Positions 1 through 9,260 are shown, counted from the stretch's first letter. The stretch is DNA of 64,000 bases from Hyphomonadaceae bacterium TMED5 (GCA_002173095.1 NHBK01000008.1:248001-312000); one strand, 5' to 3'. Notes: generated by a model from the sequence alone, not told the origin. A program made the numbers and translations.

Positions 1-231
1 GGCCCTAACCTGCACGGCGTATTCGGCCGAGAAATCGGTTCTCTGCCAGACTTCAACTATTCCGACCCGGTCAAAGAAGCTGACTTCACCTGGACGCCAG
101 AACAACTCGACCATTGGCTCGAAAACCCTCGCGCCTTCCTGCCGGGCAACCGCATGTCTTTTGCTGGCGTTCGCCGCCCATCGGATCGTGTGAACGTTAT
201 CGGCTATCTGATGGTGGTTACCGAAGAATAG
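1..231 (+). CDS. Class I cytochrome c, C-terminal part (5' end outside window)
   Basis: The window opens inside this gene: frame 1 is open from base 1 to a TAG at 229-231, giving the last 76 residues. GPNLHGVFGR is the proline/glycine segment found after the haem-binding helix of c2/c550-type cytochromes. GNRMSFAG near the end supplies the probable axial methionine. The CxxCH haem site must lie upstream of the window. The product is expected to be a periplasmic or membrane-anchored electron carrier. The cbb3 oxidase operon begins about 950 bases downstream, so it could feed that oxidase, but this is inference from proximity. A strong terminator follows directly. Confidence 0.85.
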   Translation, partial: GPNLHGVFGREIGSLPDFNYSDPVKEADFTWTPEQLDHWLENPRAFLPGNRMSFAGVRRPSDRVNVIGYLMVVTEE

Positions 232-260
232 GCCTCTCAGCCAAATTCAGGACAAAACAA

Positions 261-287
261 AACCCGCAGTGAAGGCTGCGGGTTTTT
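261..287 (+). terminator. Rho-independent terminator of the cytochrome c gene
   Basis: AACCCGCAG at 261-269 pairs perfectly with CTGCGGGTT at 276-284 around a 6-base loop, followed by more T. It lies 30 bases after the cytochrome stop codon. The A-rich 5' flank means it could also stop transcription from the opposite-strand small gene that ends at 310. Confidence 0.9.
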
Positions 288-309
288 CATATTCTATGGT
301 CTGAAGCTG

Positions 310-561
310 TTAAGCGACGCGTAGATACCGGCGCCAGTAATACATGAAATGTTCGGCGTCGGCCTTATCCTGAAAAATGACCGACTTTTTGAAAGCCTCG
401 CCATGAGACGTCGTCTTCACCATAATCATTGGTGCATCTGCCTCAATTTCGAGAAGTTCTGAGTTTTCCTCACGTTCTGCAGCGAAGTTATTCACCGCCT
501 CGAACAGCTTAACTTCTGTGTCTGCATCTTTCAGATCGAATTTCACAACAACGTCAGTCAT
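310..561 (-). CDS. Small uncharacterised protein, paralogue of the one at 44283-44516
   Basis: 83 residues, starting MTDVVVKF at the ATG 559-561. An upstream GTG at 591 would add ten residues, but the ATG is preceded by a purine-rich GGGGTGGTGG and matches the start of the paralogue. No signal peptide or membrane segment is visible; the protein is acidic and soluble-looking. About half of the residues match the 77-residue protein at 44283-44516, including the N-terminal DVVV, the central EADAP-x-IMVKT block, FQD and an aromatic C-terminus with WR. This conservation shows it is a real gene family, but I do not recognise the family and assign no function. It stands alone between the cytochrome c gene and the cbb3 region. 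Confidence 0.75.
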   Translation of the reverse strand: MTDVVVKFDLKDADTEVKLFEAVNNFAAEREENSELLEIEADAPMIMVKTTSHGEAFKKSVIFQDKADAEHFMYYWRRYLRVA

Positions 562-762
562 GACCACCACCCCACATGCTTGATCCCTCACATAGTGACT
601 CAGTCATGTTGCAACGCAATACGAAGTGAATGGTTGCATGGGTGGAGGAATAAATTTCGCCCCGTTTTCAACTTTCCCGTTCAGATTTGTTTAATTATTG
701 TGCGGCGTGCAGCCGAAATTCTCTTATCAAGCGAATTTCGGCTATTTTGTTCCCAACCGAAT

Positions 763-780
763 CCCGAAGGGTGTTTCGGG
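763..780. terminator. Possible terminator hairpin
   Basis: CCCGAA at 763-768 pairs with TTCGGG at 775-780 around GGGTGT, followed on the + strand by CTTTATTTT. It abuts the stop codon of the minus-strand gene 783-1040 and may terminate it, although no T tract follows on that strand. The rest of 562-782 shows no gene I can support. Confidence 0.35.
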
Positions 781-782
781 CT

Positions 783-1040
783 TTATTTTCGAGCGCGAGC
801 CATAAAAATTGTGGACGCAAAGGCTGAAACCAGACCTGCAACTGCGACATAGCATCCCGCGCAATGCAGTGCAGCGCTCTGCCCTGCCCCCAGGAATGCA
901 GAAGAATCACCACACATTGGAAGGATATATCCTGTATCCGCACCATGGCAGGTCCGCAGCGCAAGACCTGAAACCGCGGTCAAAACACTGAATACAAGAG
1001 GAAATTTCTCATTCCGGACAAGTTGTGCTACTTTTGTCAT
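783..1040 (-). CDS. Small cysteine-containing membrane protein, unknown
   Basis: 85 residues from ATG 1038-1040, with GGGAG about eight bases upstream as ribosome binding site. Two hydrophobic stretches are visible, at about residues 13-29 and 60-80, so a two-helix membrane protein is plausible. Four cysteines occur: one in LRTCHG, one in LPMCGD and a pair in HCAGC. The CxxC-like pair beside a membrane helix could bind metal or haem or be redox-active, but no known motif is complete. It is divergent from ccoN with 137 bases between the starts, so it could share control with the oxidase. I do not recognise the family. Confidence 0.55.
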   Translation of the reverse strand: MTKVAQLVRNEKFPLVFSVLTAVSGLALRTCHGADTGYILPMCGDSSAFLGAGQSAALHCAGCYVAVAGLVSAFASTIFMARARK

Positions 1041-1177
1041 CTGCGACTCCCGTCAAATCTGATTATCCATGTCTAGCACAATCCCCTTAAAAAGTGTGGG
1101 GCCAAATAGTCGCATTTTCTTTGTGCCCAAACCGTGAGACTCCCCAATTCAAACTCGGGTTAGTCTCAGAGGGCAAT

Positions 1178-2863
1178 ATGGCAAGTTCAACCATACAAAA
1201 AATGGGGATCGACTTCAGCGTGCTGACAGTCGGCCTCTTCGTAGGGGTTTTCACACTCCTCGCATTATTAGTCGCGGCCTGGTCTCCAGATCCTCTTTTT
1301 GAAATTCATGGCTGGATTTCTCTATTGATGGGGATTGTGGCGATCGCGGCTGTCTGTTTCTGGGCCGCAGGCCTGAAACGATCTAAAGTTTTCGATCCGT
1401 CCGCTTATGAAGACACCCTCATAAAATGGGGGGTGGGTGTCTCCATGTTCTGGGGTGTTGTCGGTATTCTGGTCGGCTTCGTCATCGCGATGCAGCTTAC
1501 CTTCCCGAATTTCCTGTACTTTCCGGAATACGGCTTTCTGAACTTCGGTCGTCTGCGCCCACTGCACACATCTGCCGTCATCTTTGCGTTTGGCGGTAAC
1601 GTGCTTCTGGCAACGTCTTTCCACGTTGTTCAGCGCACCTGCCGTACGCGCATTGCCGGTGGTATGTGGCCATGGTTCGTATTCTGGGGCTATCAGGCGT
1701 TCATCGTGCTGGCGGCAACCGGTTACGTCATGGGTGTTACAGCTGGCCGCGAGTACGCTGAGCCAGAATGGTATGTCGACCTGTGGCTCACCATTGTATG
1801 GGTCGCTTACCTGCTGGTCTTCCTTGGCACGATCTGGAAGCGTAAAGAACCACACATCTATGTGGCCAACTGGTTCTACCTCGCCTTCATCGTAACGATT
1901 GCGATGCTTCACATCGTGAACAACCTTGCAGTTCCGATCAGCCCGCTCTCATCTCAGAGTGTGTCCCTGATGTCAGGTGTGCAGGATGCCCTGACACAGT
2001 GGTGGTATGGCCACAACGCGGTTGGCTTCTTCCTGACGGCAGGCTTCCTGGCCATCATGTACTACTACATTCCGAAGCGCGCAGAGCGTCCGGTATTCTC
2101 ATACCGTCTGTCTATCGTGCACTTCTGGGCCCTGATCTTCATCTATATCTGGGCTGGTCCACACCACCTTCACTACACTGCGCTTCCACAATGGGCTCAA
2201 ACCCTCGGCATGACCTTCTCTATCATGCTCTGGATGCCAAGCTGGGGTGGTATGATCAACGGTCTGATGACCCTGTCTGGCGCGTGGGACAAACTCCGCA
2301 CCGACCCGGTTATCCGTATGATGGTTGTGTCTCTGGCATTCTACGGCATGTCCACCTTTGAAGGTCCGCTCATGTCTGTCCGTGCTGTGAACTCACTGTC
2401 TCACTACACTGATTGGACAATCGGCCACGTACACTCTGGTGCACTCGGCTGGGTTGGCTTCATCTCCTTTGGTGCTCTGTACTGTCTCGCTCAGTGGATG
2501 TGGAAACGTGACCGCCTCTATTCTGCGAAGCTTGTCGAATGGCACTTCTGGACGGCGACCATCGGTATCGTTCTCTACATCACATCCATGTGGGTATCCG
2601 GTATCATGGAAGGTCTGATGTGGCGTGCTTATAACGAGTTCGGCTTCCTCGAATACACATTCGTTGAGACCGTAGAAGCCAAGCACATCTCCTACATCAT
2701 CCGTTCACTCGGCGGCCTGCTTTACCTCGTCGGCGCTCTGATCATGTCGTTCAACGTATTCATGACGGCTAAGGGCAAAACCCGCAAAGGTGAAGACGAC
2801 CACGTTCACGCTCCAACCAATGACGGGCTGCCAGCTTTCGCTGAAGCTACGCCTGCCGAATAA
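1178..2863 (+). CDS. ccoN: cbb3-type cytochrome c oxidase subunit I (CcoN)
   Basis: Catalytic haem-copper subunit of the high-affinity terminal oxidase, in the inner membrane. 561 residues from ATG 1178, preceded by GAGGG; a GTG at 1094 in the same frame would add 28 residues without a ribosome site and is not preferred. About 12 or more membrane helices. Histidines expected for CuB and the haems are visible in [20 protein letters not shown] and [14 protein letters not shown]. Length fits the family. It is the first gene of ccoNOQP; ccoO follows after 12 bases. These oxidases serve respiration at low oxygen and are usually Fnr/FixK controlled, but I see no TTGAT-N4-ATCAA box in 1041-1177. Confidence 0.97.
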   Translation: MASSTIQKMGIDFSVLTVGLFVGVFTLLALLVAAWSPDPLFEIHGWISLLMGIVAIAAVCFWAAGLKRSKVFDPSAYEDTLIKWGVGVSMFWGVVGILVGFVIAMQLTFPNFLYFPEYGFLNFGRLRPLHTSAVIFAFGGNVLLATSFHVVQRTCRTRIAGGMWPWFVFWGYQAFIVLAATGYVMGVTAGREYAEPEWYVDLWLTIVWVAYLLVFLGTIWKRKEPHIYVANWFYLAFIVTIAMLHIVNNLAVPISPLSSQSVSLMSGVQDALTQWWYGHNAVGFFLTAGFLAIMYYYIPKRAERPVFSYRLSIVHFWALIFIYIWAGPHHLHYTALPQWAQTLGMTFSIMLWMPSWGGMINGLMTLSGAWDKLRTDPVIRMMVVSLAFYGMSTFEGPLMSVRAVNSLSHYTDWTIGHVHSGALGWVGFISFGALYCLAQWMWKRDRLYSAKLVEWHFWTATIGIVLYITSMWVSGIMEGLMWRAYNEFGFLEYTFVETVEAKHISYIIRSLGGLLYLVGALIMSFNVFMTAKGKTRKGEDDHVHAPTNDGLPAFAEATPAE

Positions 2864-2875
2864 GGAGACAAACTA

Positions 2876-3652
2876 ATGGCTTTGTTTGATAAACACGCTG
2901 TTTTTGAAAAACACTCCCTCCTTCTGACGGTCGGCATTCTTGTGGTCGTCGCAATCGGGGGCATCATCGAGATCGCACCGCTCTTCTATATGAGCAACAC
3001 GATCGAACGTGTGAACGGCATGCGTCCGTACACACCACTGGAACTCGCAGGTCGCGAAATCTACGTCCGTGAGGGCTGCTATGTCTGCCACTCTCAGATG
3101 GTTCGCCCTCTGCGTGACGAAGTGGAACGCTATGGTCACTATTCTCTCGCTGCTGAGAGCATGTATGACCACCCATTCCAGTGGGGCTCCAAACGTACAG
3201 GTCCTGACCTGGCACGCGTTGGCGGCAAGTATTCTGACGAATGGCATATGGACCACATGGCAGACCCTCGCTCTGTGGTTCCGGAATCCATCATGCCTCC
3301 ATATGAGTTCATGGTTGATCGTCCGCTGGACTATTCCATGATCTCTGAAACCATGGCGGCCATGCGGGTTGTGGGTGTGCCTTACACCGATGCGATGATC
3401 GAGAATGCAGACCTCGACCTTCGTGCACAGGCCGACCCTGACTTCTATCCGGAAAACGTTGAGTATGATTACGGTCTTGAGGACCGTTATAACGAAGCGT
3501 CCGGCCGTGAAGGCACCGTCAATGTGCGTGTGTTCGACGGTGTACCTGAAGAGGTCACCGAAATGGATGCGCTCATCGCCTATCTCCAAATGCTCGGCAC
3601 TCTGGTGGACTTTGACACCTATGAAGCCGGCGATCTGCAGAACCGGAGGTAA
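2876..3652 (+). CDS. ccoO: cbb3-type cytochrome c oxidase subunit II (CcoO)
   Basis: Mono-haem membrane-anchored cytochrome c subunit of the cbb3 oxidase, 258 residues. Start ATG 2876, with AAGGAG at 2862-2867. One N-terminal membrane helix at about residues 15-38 is followed by a periplasmic domain. The haem site CYVCH lies at about residues 67-71, and ESIMPPYEF gives the likely methionine ligand. It lies between ccoN and ccoQ in a tight operon. Electrons pass from CcoP through CcoO to CcoN. Confidence 0.97.
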   Translation: MALFDKHAVFEKHSLLLTVGILVVVAIGGIIEIAPLFYMSNTIERVNGMRPYTPLELAGREIYVREGCYVCHSQMVRPLRDEVERYGHYSLAAESMYDHPFQWGSKRTGPDLARVGGKYSDEWHMDHMADPRSVVPESIMPPYEFMVDRPLDYSMISETMAAMRVVGVPYTDAMIENADLDLRAQADPDFYPENVEYDYGLEDRYNEASGREGTVNVRVFDGVPEEVTEMDALIAYLQMLGTLVDFDTYEAGDLQNRR

Positions 3653-3657
3653 TCGCC

Positions 3658-3822
3658 ATGAATTACGAAACGCTATCCAGCTTTGCTCAGACCTGGGGGC
3701 TGCTCTACTTCGTCGTACTGTTCAGTGTCGCCGTTGTGTACGCCCTCTGGCCTTCCAAGAAGTCCGAATTCGAACGGGCAGCTAATCTACCTCTGATCGA
3801 TGAGGAGCCTATCAATGAGTGA
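3658..3822 (+). CDS. ccoQ: cbb3 oxidase small subunit CcoQ (FixQ)
   Basis: 54 residues, starting MNYETLSSFAQTWGLLY, with one membrane helix at about residues 14-32 followed by a polar tail. CcoQ is a single-helix protein that stabilises CcoP association with the core oxidase. The position between ccoO (5 bases upstream) and ccoP, and the size, identify it. The last eight bases overlap the start of ccoP at 3815, suggesting coupled translation. GGAGG at 3645-3649, inside the end of ccoO, is a good ribosome site for this start. Confidence 0.92.
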   Translation: MNYETLSSFAQTWGLLYFVVLFSVAVVYALWPSKKSEFERAANLPLIDEEPINE

Positions 3823-4705
3823 CCACGAAAAAGAAATCGATGAGGCCACTGGTGTTGAAACAACAGGGCATGAATGGGACGGCATCCGGGAGCTGAACAA
3901 TCCGCTTCCACGTTGGTGGCTCTACATCTTCTATGCCTCTATCGCATGGGCCTTTGTTTACTGGATCCTGATGCCAGCATGGCCTGCTCTGCCAGGCATG
4001 GGCACCAACACGCCGGGCATTCGCAACCATTCTGACCGCGACCTAGTTGCAGCAAGTGTTCAGGAACTGCGCGATGCACGTGCTGAGACCGGTCAGGCAC
4101 TGATCAATGCGTCTCTTGATGAGATCCTGTCTGATCAGTCCCTTCGCCAGTTTGCCATGGCCGCTGGTGAGAGTGCGTTCGGTGACAACTGTGCGACCTG
4201 TCATGGCGCAGGTGGTCAGGGCTTCCCGGGCTATCCGACACTGGCTGATGATGTCTGGCTCTGGGGCGGCAGCCTCGATGAAATCCAGCACACCATCACT
4301 TACGGTGTGCGTCAGGATAATCTGGAAACACGCTTCTCCATGATGCCTGCATTTGGTCGCGATCAGATCCTCAGCAGCGAAGAGATCCGTGCAGTCGCAC
4401 ACTATGTCCGCACACTCTCTGGCCTTGAAGAGGCATCCGAAGAGTCACACCACGGTCAGGAAATCTTCGAGTTCCAATGTGTGTCTTGTCACACTGAAGC
4501 GGGTACCGGTGACCAGCTTCAAGGGGCTCCAGACCTGACAGACCGTGACTGGCTCTATGGCAGCGATCTCGAGACCGTCATCAACACCGTCTACAATGCG
4601 CGCAACAGCGCTATGCCGGCCTGGGGCGAGCGTCTCGACGAAGCCACAATCAAAGCTCTGGCTGTTTACGTCTACTCTCTGAGTGGCGGCGAAACGAACA
4701 GCTAA
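3815..4705 (+). CDS. ccoP: cbb3-type cytochrome c oxidase subunit III (CcoP)
   Basis: Di-haem cytochrome c subunit, 296 residues from ATG 3815; GAGGAG at 3802-3807 is the ribosome site and rules out a longer start. The N-terminal cytoplasmic tail is acidic and is followed by one membrane helix at about residues 33-53. Two periplasmic haem domains follow, with CATCH near residue 127 and CVSCH near residue 223. CcoP receives electrons from soluble or membrane cytochromes c. A clear terminator follows, so ccoNOQP is one transcription unit and ccoGHIS probably starts separately. Confidence 0.97.
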   Translation: MSDHEKEIDEATGVETTGHEWDGIRELNNPLPRWWLYIFYASIAWAFVYWILMPAWPALPGMGTNTPGIRNHSDRDLVAASVQELRDARAETGQALINASLDEILSDQSLRQFAMAAGESAFGDNCATCHGAGGQGFPGYPTLADDVWLWGGSLDEIQHTITYGVRQDNLETRFSMMPAFGRDQILSSEEIRAVAHYVRTLSGLEEASEESHHGQEIFEFQCVSCHTEAGTGDQLQGAPDLTDRDWLYGSDLETVINTVYNARNSAMPAWGERLDEATIKALAVYVYSLSGGETNS

Positions 4706-4726
4706 TTCAGGCTGAATGTCTTCCGG

Positions 4727-4754
4727 AAAGGCCCGGCAATGCTGGGCCTTTTCT
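4727..4754 (+). terminator. Terminator after ccoNOQP
   Basis: AAAGGCCC (4727-4734) pairs with GGGCCTTT (4744-4751) around a 9-base loop, followed by T-rich sequence. It is 21 bases after the ccoP stop. Confidence 0.85.
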
Positions 4755-4808
4755 CTTTCTTCTACACCGGGTGTGACAACATACCATAATTTCATTCCGG
4801 CGAACTTG

Positions 4809-4826
4809 TTTTAGTATATTCTAAAA
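4809..4826. promoter_or_regulatory. Inverted repeat TTTTAG-N6-CTAAAA upstream of ccoG
   Basis: TTTTAG at 4809-4814 and CTAAAA at 4821-4826 form a perfect inverted repeat 23 bases before the ccoG start. It recalls the alphaproteobacterial iron-control element (TTTAGAA-N3-TTCTAAA, bound by Irr), but its spacing is one base shorter and its inner bases match only on one side. It may be an operator for ccoGHIS or simply part of an AT-rich promoter. Confidence 0.4.
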
Positions 4827-4849
4827 TACGATTATGGGGTTTTCCTGCT

Positions 4850-6286
4850 ATGTCATTGCATAAACCAACTCCGCCGGCAGATGCTCAACCGCTCTATAAA
4901 AAGCGCGAGCCAATCTACCCAAAACTGGTCAGCGGCAATTTTCGCACATTCAAATTCGCCTTCATGGGCCTCGCCCTGCTCGTTTATTACGGCCTTCCAT
5001 GGCTGCGCTGGGATCGCGGTCCAAATGCGCCGGATCAAGCTGTTCTCTTCGACTTTGCAGGTGGACGTTTCTACTTCGGCCCAATCGAAATCTGGCCGCA
5101 GGAAGTCTATTATATCACAGGCATTCTGATTCTGGCATCGCTTGGCCTGTTCCTCGTGACCTCACTCTTCGGACGCGTCTGGTGCGGCTATGCCTGCCCT
5201 CAGACGGTCTGGACCGACCTTTATATTGCTGTTGAGCGCTTCTTTGAGGGCGACCGCAATAAACGGATCAAACTGAACCGTGCGCCGTGGAGCATCAATA
5301 AGCTTTGGCGCAAGGTTGCTAAACATGCGGTCTGGCTGATTATCGCTGCTGCGACGGGCGGCGCTCTGGTTTTCTATTTCCACGATGCGCCATCGCTCGT
5401 CTTCAGCTTTTTCACTGGGCACGCAGACGCAACAGCTTATGTGTTCGTCGCGCTTCTGACCTTCACCACATACTCGCTCGCAGGCACGATGCGCGAGCAG
5501 GTCTGCACCTATCTGTGCCCATGGCCACGTATTCAGGCGGCGCTCACCGATGAGCACGCTCTCAATGTGACCTATCGCTGGGATCGCGGCGAGCCTCGCG
5601 GTCCTCATAAGAAGAGCGAGAGCTGGGAAGGTCGTGGCGACTGCGTAGACTGTAATGCCTGTGTGACCGCCTGCCCTATGGGTATCGACATTCGTAATGG
5701 CGCGCAGCTTGAGTGCATTCACTGTGCGCTCTGCATCGACGCATGCGATGACATTATGCGTAAAGTTGATCGTCCAACCGGCCTCATCGCCTATGACACT
5801 GACAACAATGTTGAACGTCGCGCTGCTGGCTTGCCAGCCCTGAAGTTCAAGCTCTTCCGTCCTCGCGTAATCATCTACGCAGTTCTGATTGCAGCTATTT
5901 CGGCGCTTATGGTATTTGGCCTGGCGACGCGTTCAACCTTTGAACTCAACGTCCTGAAAGACCGCGCCCCAGCCTTCGTCCAACTGTCTGATGGACGCAT
6001 TCAAAATGGTTACACCGTCAAGCTCGTCAACAAACAGGCCGACACACGTGCAATCCATTTTGAGGTGTCCGGCATTGATGATGCGGAAGTTCTGCTCGTC
6101 GGTGAAGAGGACGGCGTGATGGATGTTGAGGTCGAAGGCGAGCACGTAGATCGCTTCCGTCTGATCATCAAAATTCCAGAAGAGAACGTCGACGGCAACG
6201 ACCGGCTTCGCATTGTCGCAATTGACACTGAGACCGGAGAGCAGGACGTTAACCTCATTCCATTCTCCAGTCCTCGAAGGGATTAA
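4850..6286 (+). CDS. ccoG: Cytochrome c oxidase accessory ferredoxin-type protein CcoG (RdxA/FixG)
   Basis: 478 residues. Membrane-bound iron-sulfur protein required for cbb3 maturation; the family is linked to reduction of copper for the CuB site. Membrane helices occur at about residues 35-55, 85-110, 160-180, 195-215 and 340-360. CGYACPQ and CTYLCPW precede two ferredoxin-like cysteine clusters, CVDCNACVTACP and CIHCALCIDAC, for two 4Fe-4S centres. The C-terminal third is the periplasmic immunoglobulin-like domain of FixG proteins. It starts ccoGHIS; ccoH follows after five bases. Confidence 0.95.
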   Translation: MSLHKPTPPADAQPLYKKREPIYPKLVSGNFRTFKFAFMGLALLVYYGLPWLRWDRGPNAPDQAVLFDFAGGRFYFGPIEIWPQEVYYITGILILASLGLFLVTSLFGRVWCGYACPQTVWTDLYIAVERFFEGDRNKRIKLNRAPWSINKLWRKVAKHAVWLIIAAATGGALVFYFHDAPSLVFSFFTGHADATAYVFVALLTFTTYSLAGTMREQVCTYLCPWPRIQAALTDEHALNVTYRWDRGEPRGPHKKSESWEGRGDCVDCNACVTACPMGIDIRNGAQLECIHCALCIDACDDIMRKVDRPTGLIAYDTDNNVERRAAGLPALKFKLFRPRVIIYAVLIAAISALMVFGLATRSTFELNVLKDRAPAFVQLSDGRIQNGYTVKLVNKQADTRAIHFEVSGIDDAEVLLVGEEDGVMDVEVEGEHVDRFRLIIKIPEENVDGNDRLRIVAIDTETGEQDVNLIPFSSPRRD

Positions 6287-6291
6287 AGGCC

Positions 6292-6777
6292 ATGAAAGGT
6301 CGTCTCACCGGTTACCATGTATTGTTCATTCTGCTGGGCTTTTTCGGCATTATGATCGCGGTAAATGCGGTCTTCACGGTATTTGCCGTGAAGTCCTTCC
6401 CGGGCGAACAGGTTGAACGCTCCTATGTACAAGGCCTGAACTATAATCAGGTGCTTGAAGACCGTGAGCAGCAGGCCGAGCTTGGCTGGACGACCGAACT
6501 TGGCTTTGAAGCCAGCGAAACGGGCGACGTGCTTCTCGTGAACAACTGGTATTCCGAAACAGGCGAAGGGCTGACAGCGCTAGACGTGACCGTCACCCTC
6601 ACGCGCCCGGCAAGTGAAGAGGGCCAGCTTCGCCTGACCCTCAGCCCAAACGGGCCAGGCCGCTATGAAGCAGGCATTGAAAACCTCGCAGGTGGCGTCT
6701 GGCACGCAGAAATTTCCGCATCATCGACAGATGGGGCATCTGCAACTGCACATAAGACACTGACATGGACACTCTGA
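6292..6777 (+). CDS. ccoH: cbb3 oxidase assembly protein CcoH (FixH)
   Basis: 161 residues with one N-terminal membrane helix at about residues 8-30 and a periplasmic beta-rich domain, the standard FixH layout. It is needed for stable cbb3 assembly and interacts with CcoI/CcoP. It begins five bases after ccoG, and its last 13 bases overlap the start of ccoI, so translation is probably coupled. Confidence 0.92.
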   Translation: MKGRLTGYHVLFILLGFFGIMIAVNAVFTVFAVKSFPGEQVERSYVQGLNYNQVLEDREQQAELGWTTELGFEASETGDVLLVNNWYSETGEGLTALDVTVTLTRPASEEGQLRLTLSPNGPGRYEAGIENLAGGVWHAEISASSTDGASATAHKTLTWTL

Positions 6778-8969
6778 CCTCATTCGACTTCGATGATGCG
6801 TCTCCTCGCCGACAGACGAGCGCCGCACCTTATGTCCGCCAGAAAAATGGCCGCAACGAGTTGATCCTCGCTGTGTCGGGCGCCAAATGCGGTGGCTGTC
6901 TTGCGAAAATCGAGAAAAATGTCAGCGCGCTCGACGGCATTGATCATGTCCGCATGAATCTCTCCACCGGACGGCTCATCGCTGACTGGACCAGCACCAC
7001 ATTCAGCCCCGACAGTATCATCGATACGCTGGAAGGCCTTGGCTACCCGGCCAAACCATTCGATCCGGATATGGTCGATGCGTCGCGTCAGAAGCGCGAA
7101 CGCGGCCTGCTGGCAGCAATGGCTGTGGCAGGCTTCGCCGCAGCGAACATTATGCTGCTGTCCGTCTCTGTCTGGGCCGGCGCAGGTGAAATGTCAGATG
7201 CCACACGCACACTCCTGCACTGGGTGTCCGCGGCCATTGCATTGCCGGTCGTCGCATTTTCGGGACGTCCGTTTTTCAGCTCCGCTTATGGCGCACTGAA
7301 GTCCGGTAATGTGAATATGGACGTGCCAATTTCGCTAGCCGTTCTGCTGGCCACGGGCCTCAGCATTTACGAGACCATTCATCATGGCGAGCATTCTTAT
7401 TTCGATGCTGCTGTCATGCTGCTCTTCTTTCTGCTGATCGGCCGTTTTCTTGAGGCACGCCTTCAGCGTCAGGCCTATAAAGCCGCAGACGATCTTGCCG
7501 CGATGCAGGCTGTCACCGTCTCGCGCAAAGCTGAGAATGGCGACCTTGAAACAGTGACCTCCAGTTCTCTCAAAGTCGGCGACCATCTGGTCATCTCTAC
7601 GGGCGAGCGCTTACCGGTCGACGCAACGCTTCTCAGCGCCGAAGCCTCGCTCAATACCAGCATGGTAACGGGCGAAAGTGTCCCTCAACAGGAACCTGCC
7701 GGCACACGGATTTACGCAGGCAGCGTAAATATCGGCGCGCCCGTTGAAGTCTCCGTCGCGGCGACCACTGACGATTCGCTGATTGCAGAAATCAGCCGTC
7801 TTCTGGATGTCGGTGAGCAAAAGCGTTCCAAATACCGTCAGATCGCAGACAAGGCCGCTGAACTATACGTGCCAACCGTACATACGCTGGCGGCTTTGGC
7901 CTTTGTGAGCTGGTTTTTCATAAGTGGAGACCTGCGTACGGCGCTTTTCACCGCCATCTCGGTTCTCATCATCACCTGCCCATGCGCCTTGGCGCTGGCT
8001 GCACCGGTTGTTCAGATCGTCGCTGCTGGGCGCCTGTTCCGCAATAATGCCTTCCTTAAATCAGGCGACGCACTGGAACGTATCGCGGCGTGTGATCACA
8101 TCATCTTCGACAAAACCGGCACGCTGACCGAACTGACACCGCATTTCTCAGAATCAGATTTCGGACGGGATACAGTGAACCTCGCCGCTTATCTCGCACG
8201 CGCCAGCCGTCATCCGCTTTCCCGCGCTGTTGTTCAGGCTGCGTGTCCGGGTCCGGCCGCGGACAATGTGGAAGAACACAAAGGCCTTGGCCTTTCTGGC
8301 CTGATTGACGGCAAGGAAGCGCGTCTCGGGTCTTGGGAATGGGTATCCGGTGAAGACACACCTGCCCCTGAAGACGATGTCAGCCTGTGGTTCTGGATGC
8401 AGGGTCGCGACGCAGACCCCCTGCGGCTGACTGAAGATATCAAACCGGGCGCCCGAGAACTTCTCACCGCTCTGGACGAGATGGGCATTTCGTATGAGAT
8501 CTGCTCTGGCGATCATCCTGCCCGCGTTGCGCTGATCGCAAACGAACTCGGCATTAAAAGCTTCACAGGCGGTATGAAACCCGTCGGCAAGGCAGACCGG
8601 GTCGAAGCCTTAAGCACTGAAGGACACAAAGTCCTGATGGTTGGTGACGGACTGAACGATGCCGGCGCGCTTGCATCCTCTCACGCAGCATTGGCACCAG
8701 GTGGAGCGCTTGATGTCGCTCGCACAGCCAGTGACGCGGTTTATTCAAACGACTCACTGGAAAGCGTTGCGGGCATTATCCGGGTCGCGAAATCTGCTCA
8801 GAGCCGAATCAAAGAGAACTTCACACTGGCCGTGATCTACAACATGATCGCGATACCGATCGCCTTTTTAGGCCTGGTCACCCCCCTTATTGCAGCGATT
8901 GCAATGTCGGGCTCGTCCATCATCGTGACGGTGAATGCGCTACGTGTTCGCTCCGGAGGTAAGTCATGA
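6765..8969 (+). CDS. ccoI: Copper-translocating P1B-type ATPase CcoI (FixI)
   Basis: 734 residues. The enzyme moves copper across the inner membrane to supply CuB of the cbb3 oxidase. An N-terminal heavy-metal domain holds CGGC at about residues 42-45. Eight or so membrane helices include the transmembrane metal site CPC in ITCPCALAL near residue 403. The phosphorylation motif DKTGTLTE lies near residue 448 and the hinge GDGLNDAGAL near 626. Position between ccoH and ccoS distinguishes it from a detoxifying CopA. The stop overlaps the ccoS start by ATGA. Confidence 0.95.
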   Translation: MDTLTSFDFDDASPRRQTSAAPYVRQKNGRNELILAVSGAKCGGCLAKIEKNVSALDGIDHVRMNLSTGRLIADWTSTTFSPDSIIDTLEGLGYPAKPFDPDMVDASRQKRERGLLAAMAVAGFAAANIMLLSVSVWAGAGEMSDATRTLLHWVSAAIALPVVAFSGRPFFSSAYGALKSGNVNMDVPISLAVLLATGLSIYETIHHGEHSYFDAAVMLLFFLLIGRFLEARLQRQAYKAADDLAAMQAVTVSRKAENGDLETVTSSSLKVGDHLVISTGERLPVDATLLSAEASLNTSMVTGESVPQQEPAGTRIYAGSVNIGAPVEVSVAATTDDSLIAEISRLLDVGEQKRSKYRQIADKAAELYVPTVHTLAALAFVSWFFISGDLRTALFTAISVLIITCPCALALAAPVVQIVAAGRLFRNNAFLKSGDALERIAACDHIIFDKTGTLTELTPHFSESDFGRDTVNLAAYLARASRHPLSRAVVQAACPGPAADNVEEHKGLGLSGLIDGKEARLGSWEWVSGEDTPAPEDDVSLWFWMQGRDADPLRLTEDIKPGARELLTALDEMGISYEICSGDHPARVALIANELGIKSFTGGMKPVGKADRVEALSTEGHKVLMVGDGLNDAGALASSHAALAPGGALDVARTASDAVYSNDSLESVAGIIRVAKSAQSRIKENFTLAVIYNMIAIPIAFLGLVTPLIAAIAMSGSSIIVTVNALRVRSGGKS

Positions 8970-9115
8970 CAGCCCTTCTCTTTTTAATTCCGGTGGCGCT
9001 GTTCATGGGCCTTATGGGGCTGGCGGCGTTCCTTTGGTCGTTAAGATCAGGACAGTTTGACGATCCGCAGGGTGCCGCTGAACGCATACTGCACGACGAA
9101 GATCACCCATTGTGA
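8966..9115 (+). CDS. ccoS: cbb3 oxidase maturation protein CcoS (FixS)
   Basis: 49 residues, with one hydrophobic helix at about residues 3-25 followed by a short acidic tail ending DEDHPL. CcoS proteins are of this size and are required for haem and copper insertion into CcoN. The start ATG overlaps the ccoI stop (ATGA), and GGAGG at 8955-8959 is its ribosome site. It closes ccoGHIS. Confidence 0.92.
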   Translation: MTALLFLIPVALFMGLMGLAAFLWSLRSGQFDDPQGAAERILHDEDHPL

Positions 9116-9205
9116 GACTTTAAAGACACATCCCCCATGAAGTGCGACAAGTTGGCATAATCATTATGCCTCGCTGATTGACAGATCAGTAACCTTGAGT
9201 CACTT

Positions 9206-9223
9206 ATTCAACACTTGTTGAAT
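9206..9223. promoter_or_regulatory. 18-bp perfect palindrome, candidate operator for the TetR at 11684-12334
   Basis: ATTCAACACTTGTTGAAT is a perfect palindrome with a 2-base centre, 37 bases before the TonB receptor start. The same half-sites (TTCAACA-N2-TGTTGAA) recur at 12443-12458 between the tetR gene and the hydrolase. Identity of arms and spacing at two promoters flanking a TetR gene makes it the likely regulator binding site. Confidence 0.75.
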
Positions 9224-9260
9224 GCCGGACAATTAGAACTCGGCAATTATGGGGAGAAAA

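Noticed and set aside
580-1000. Plus-strand frames of 60-90 codons upstream of ccoN
   Set aside because: They overlap the better-supported minus-strand gene 783-1040 and a hairpin, and show no protein character.
1041-1177. Fnr/FixK box before ccoN
   Set aside because: Looked for TTGAT-N4-ATCAA and close variants on both strands; none found.
1322-1912. 196-codon minus-strand frame inside ccoN
   Set aside because: Shadow of the strongly conserved ccoN coding strand; no start signal or family.
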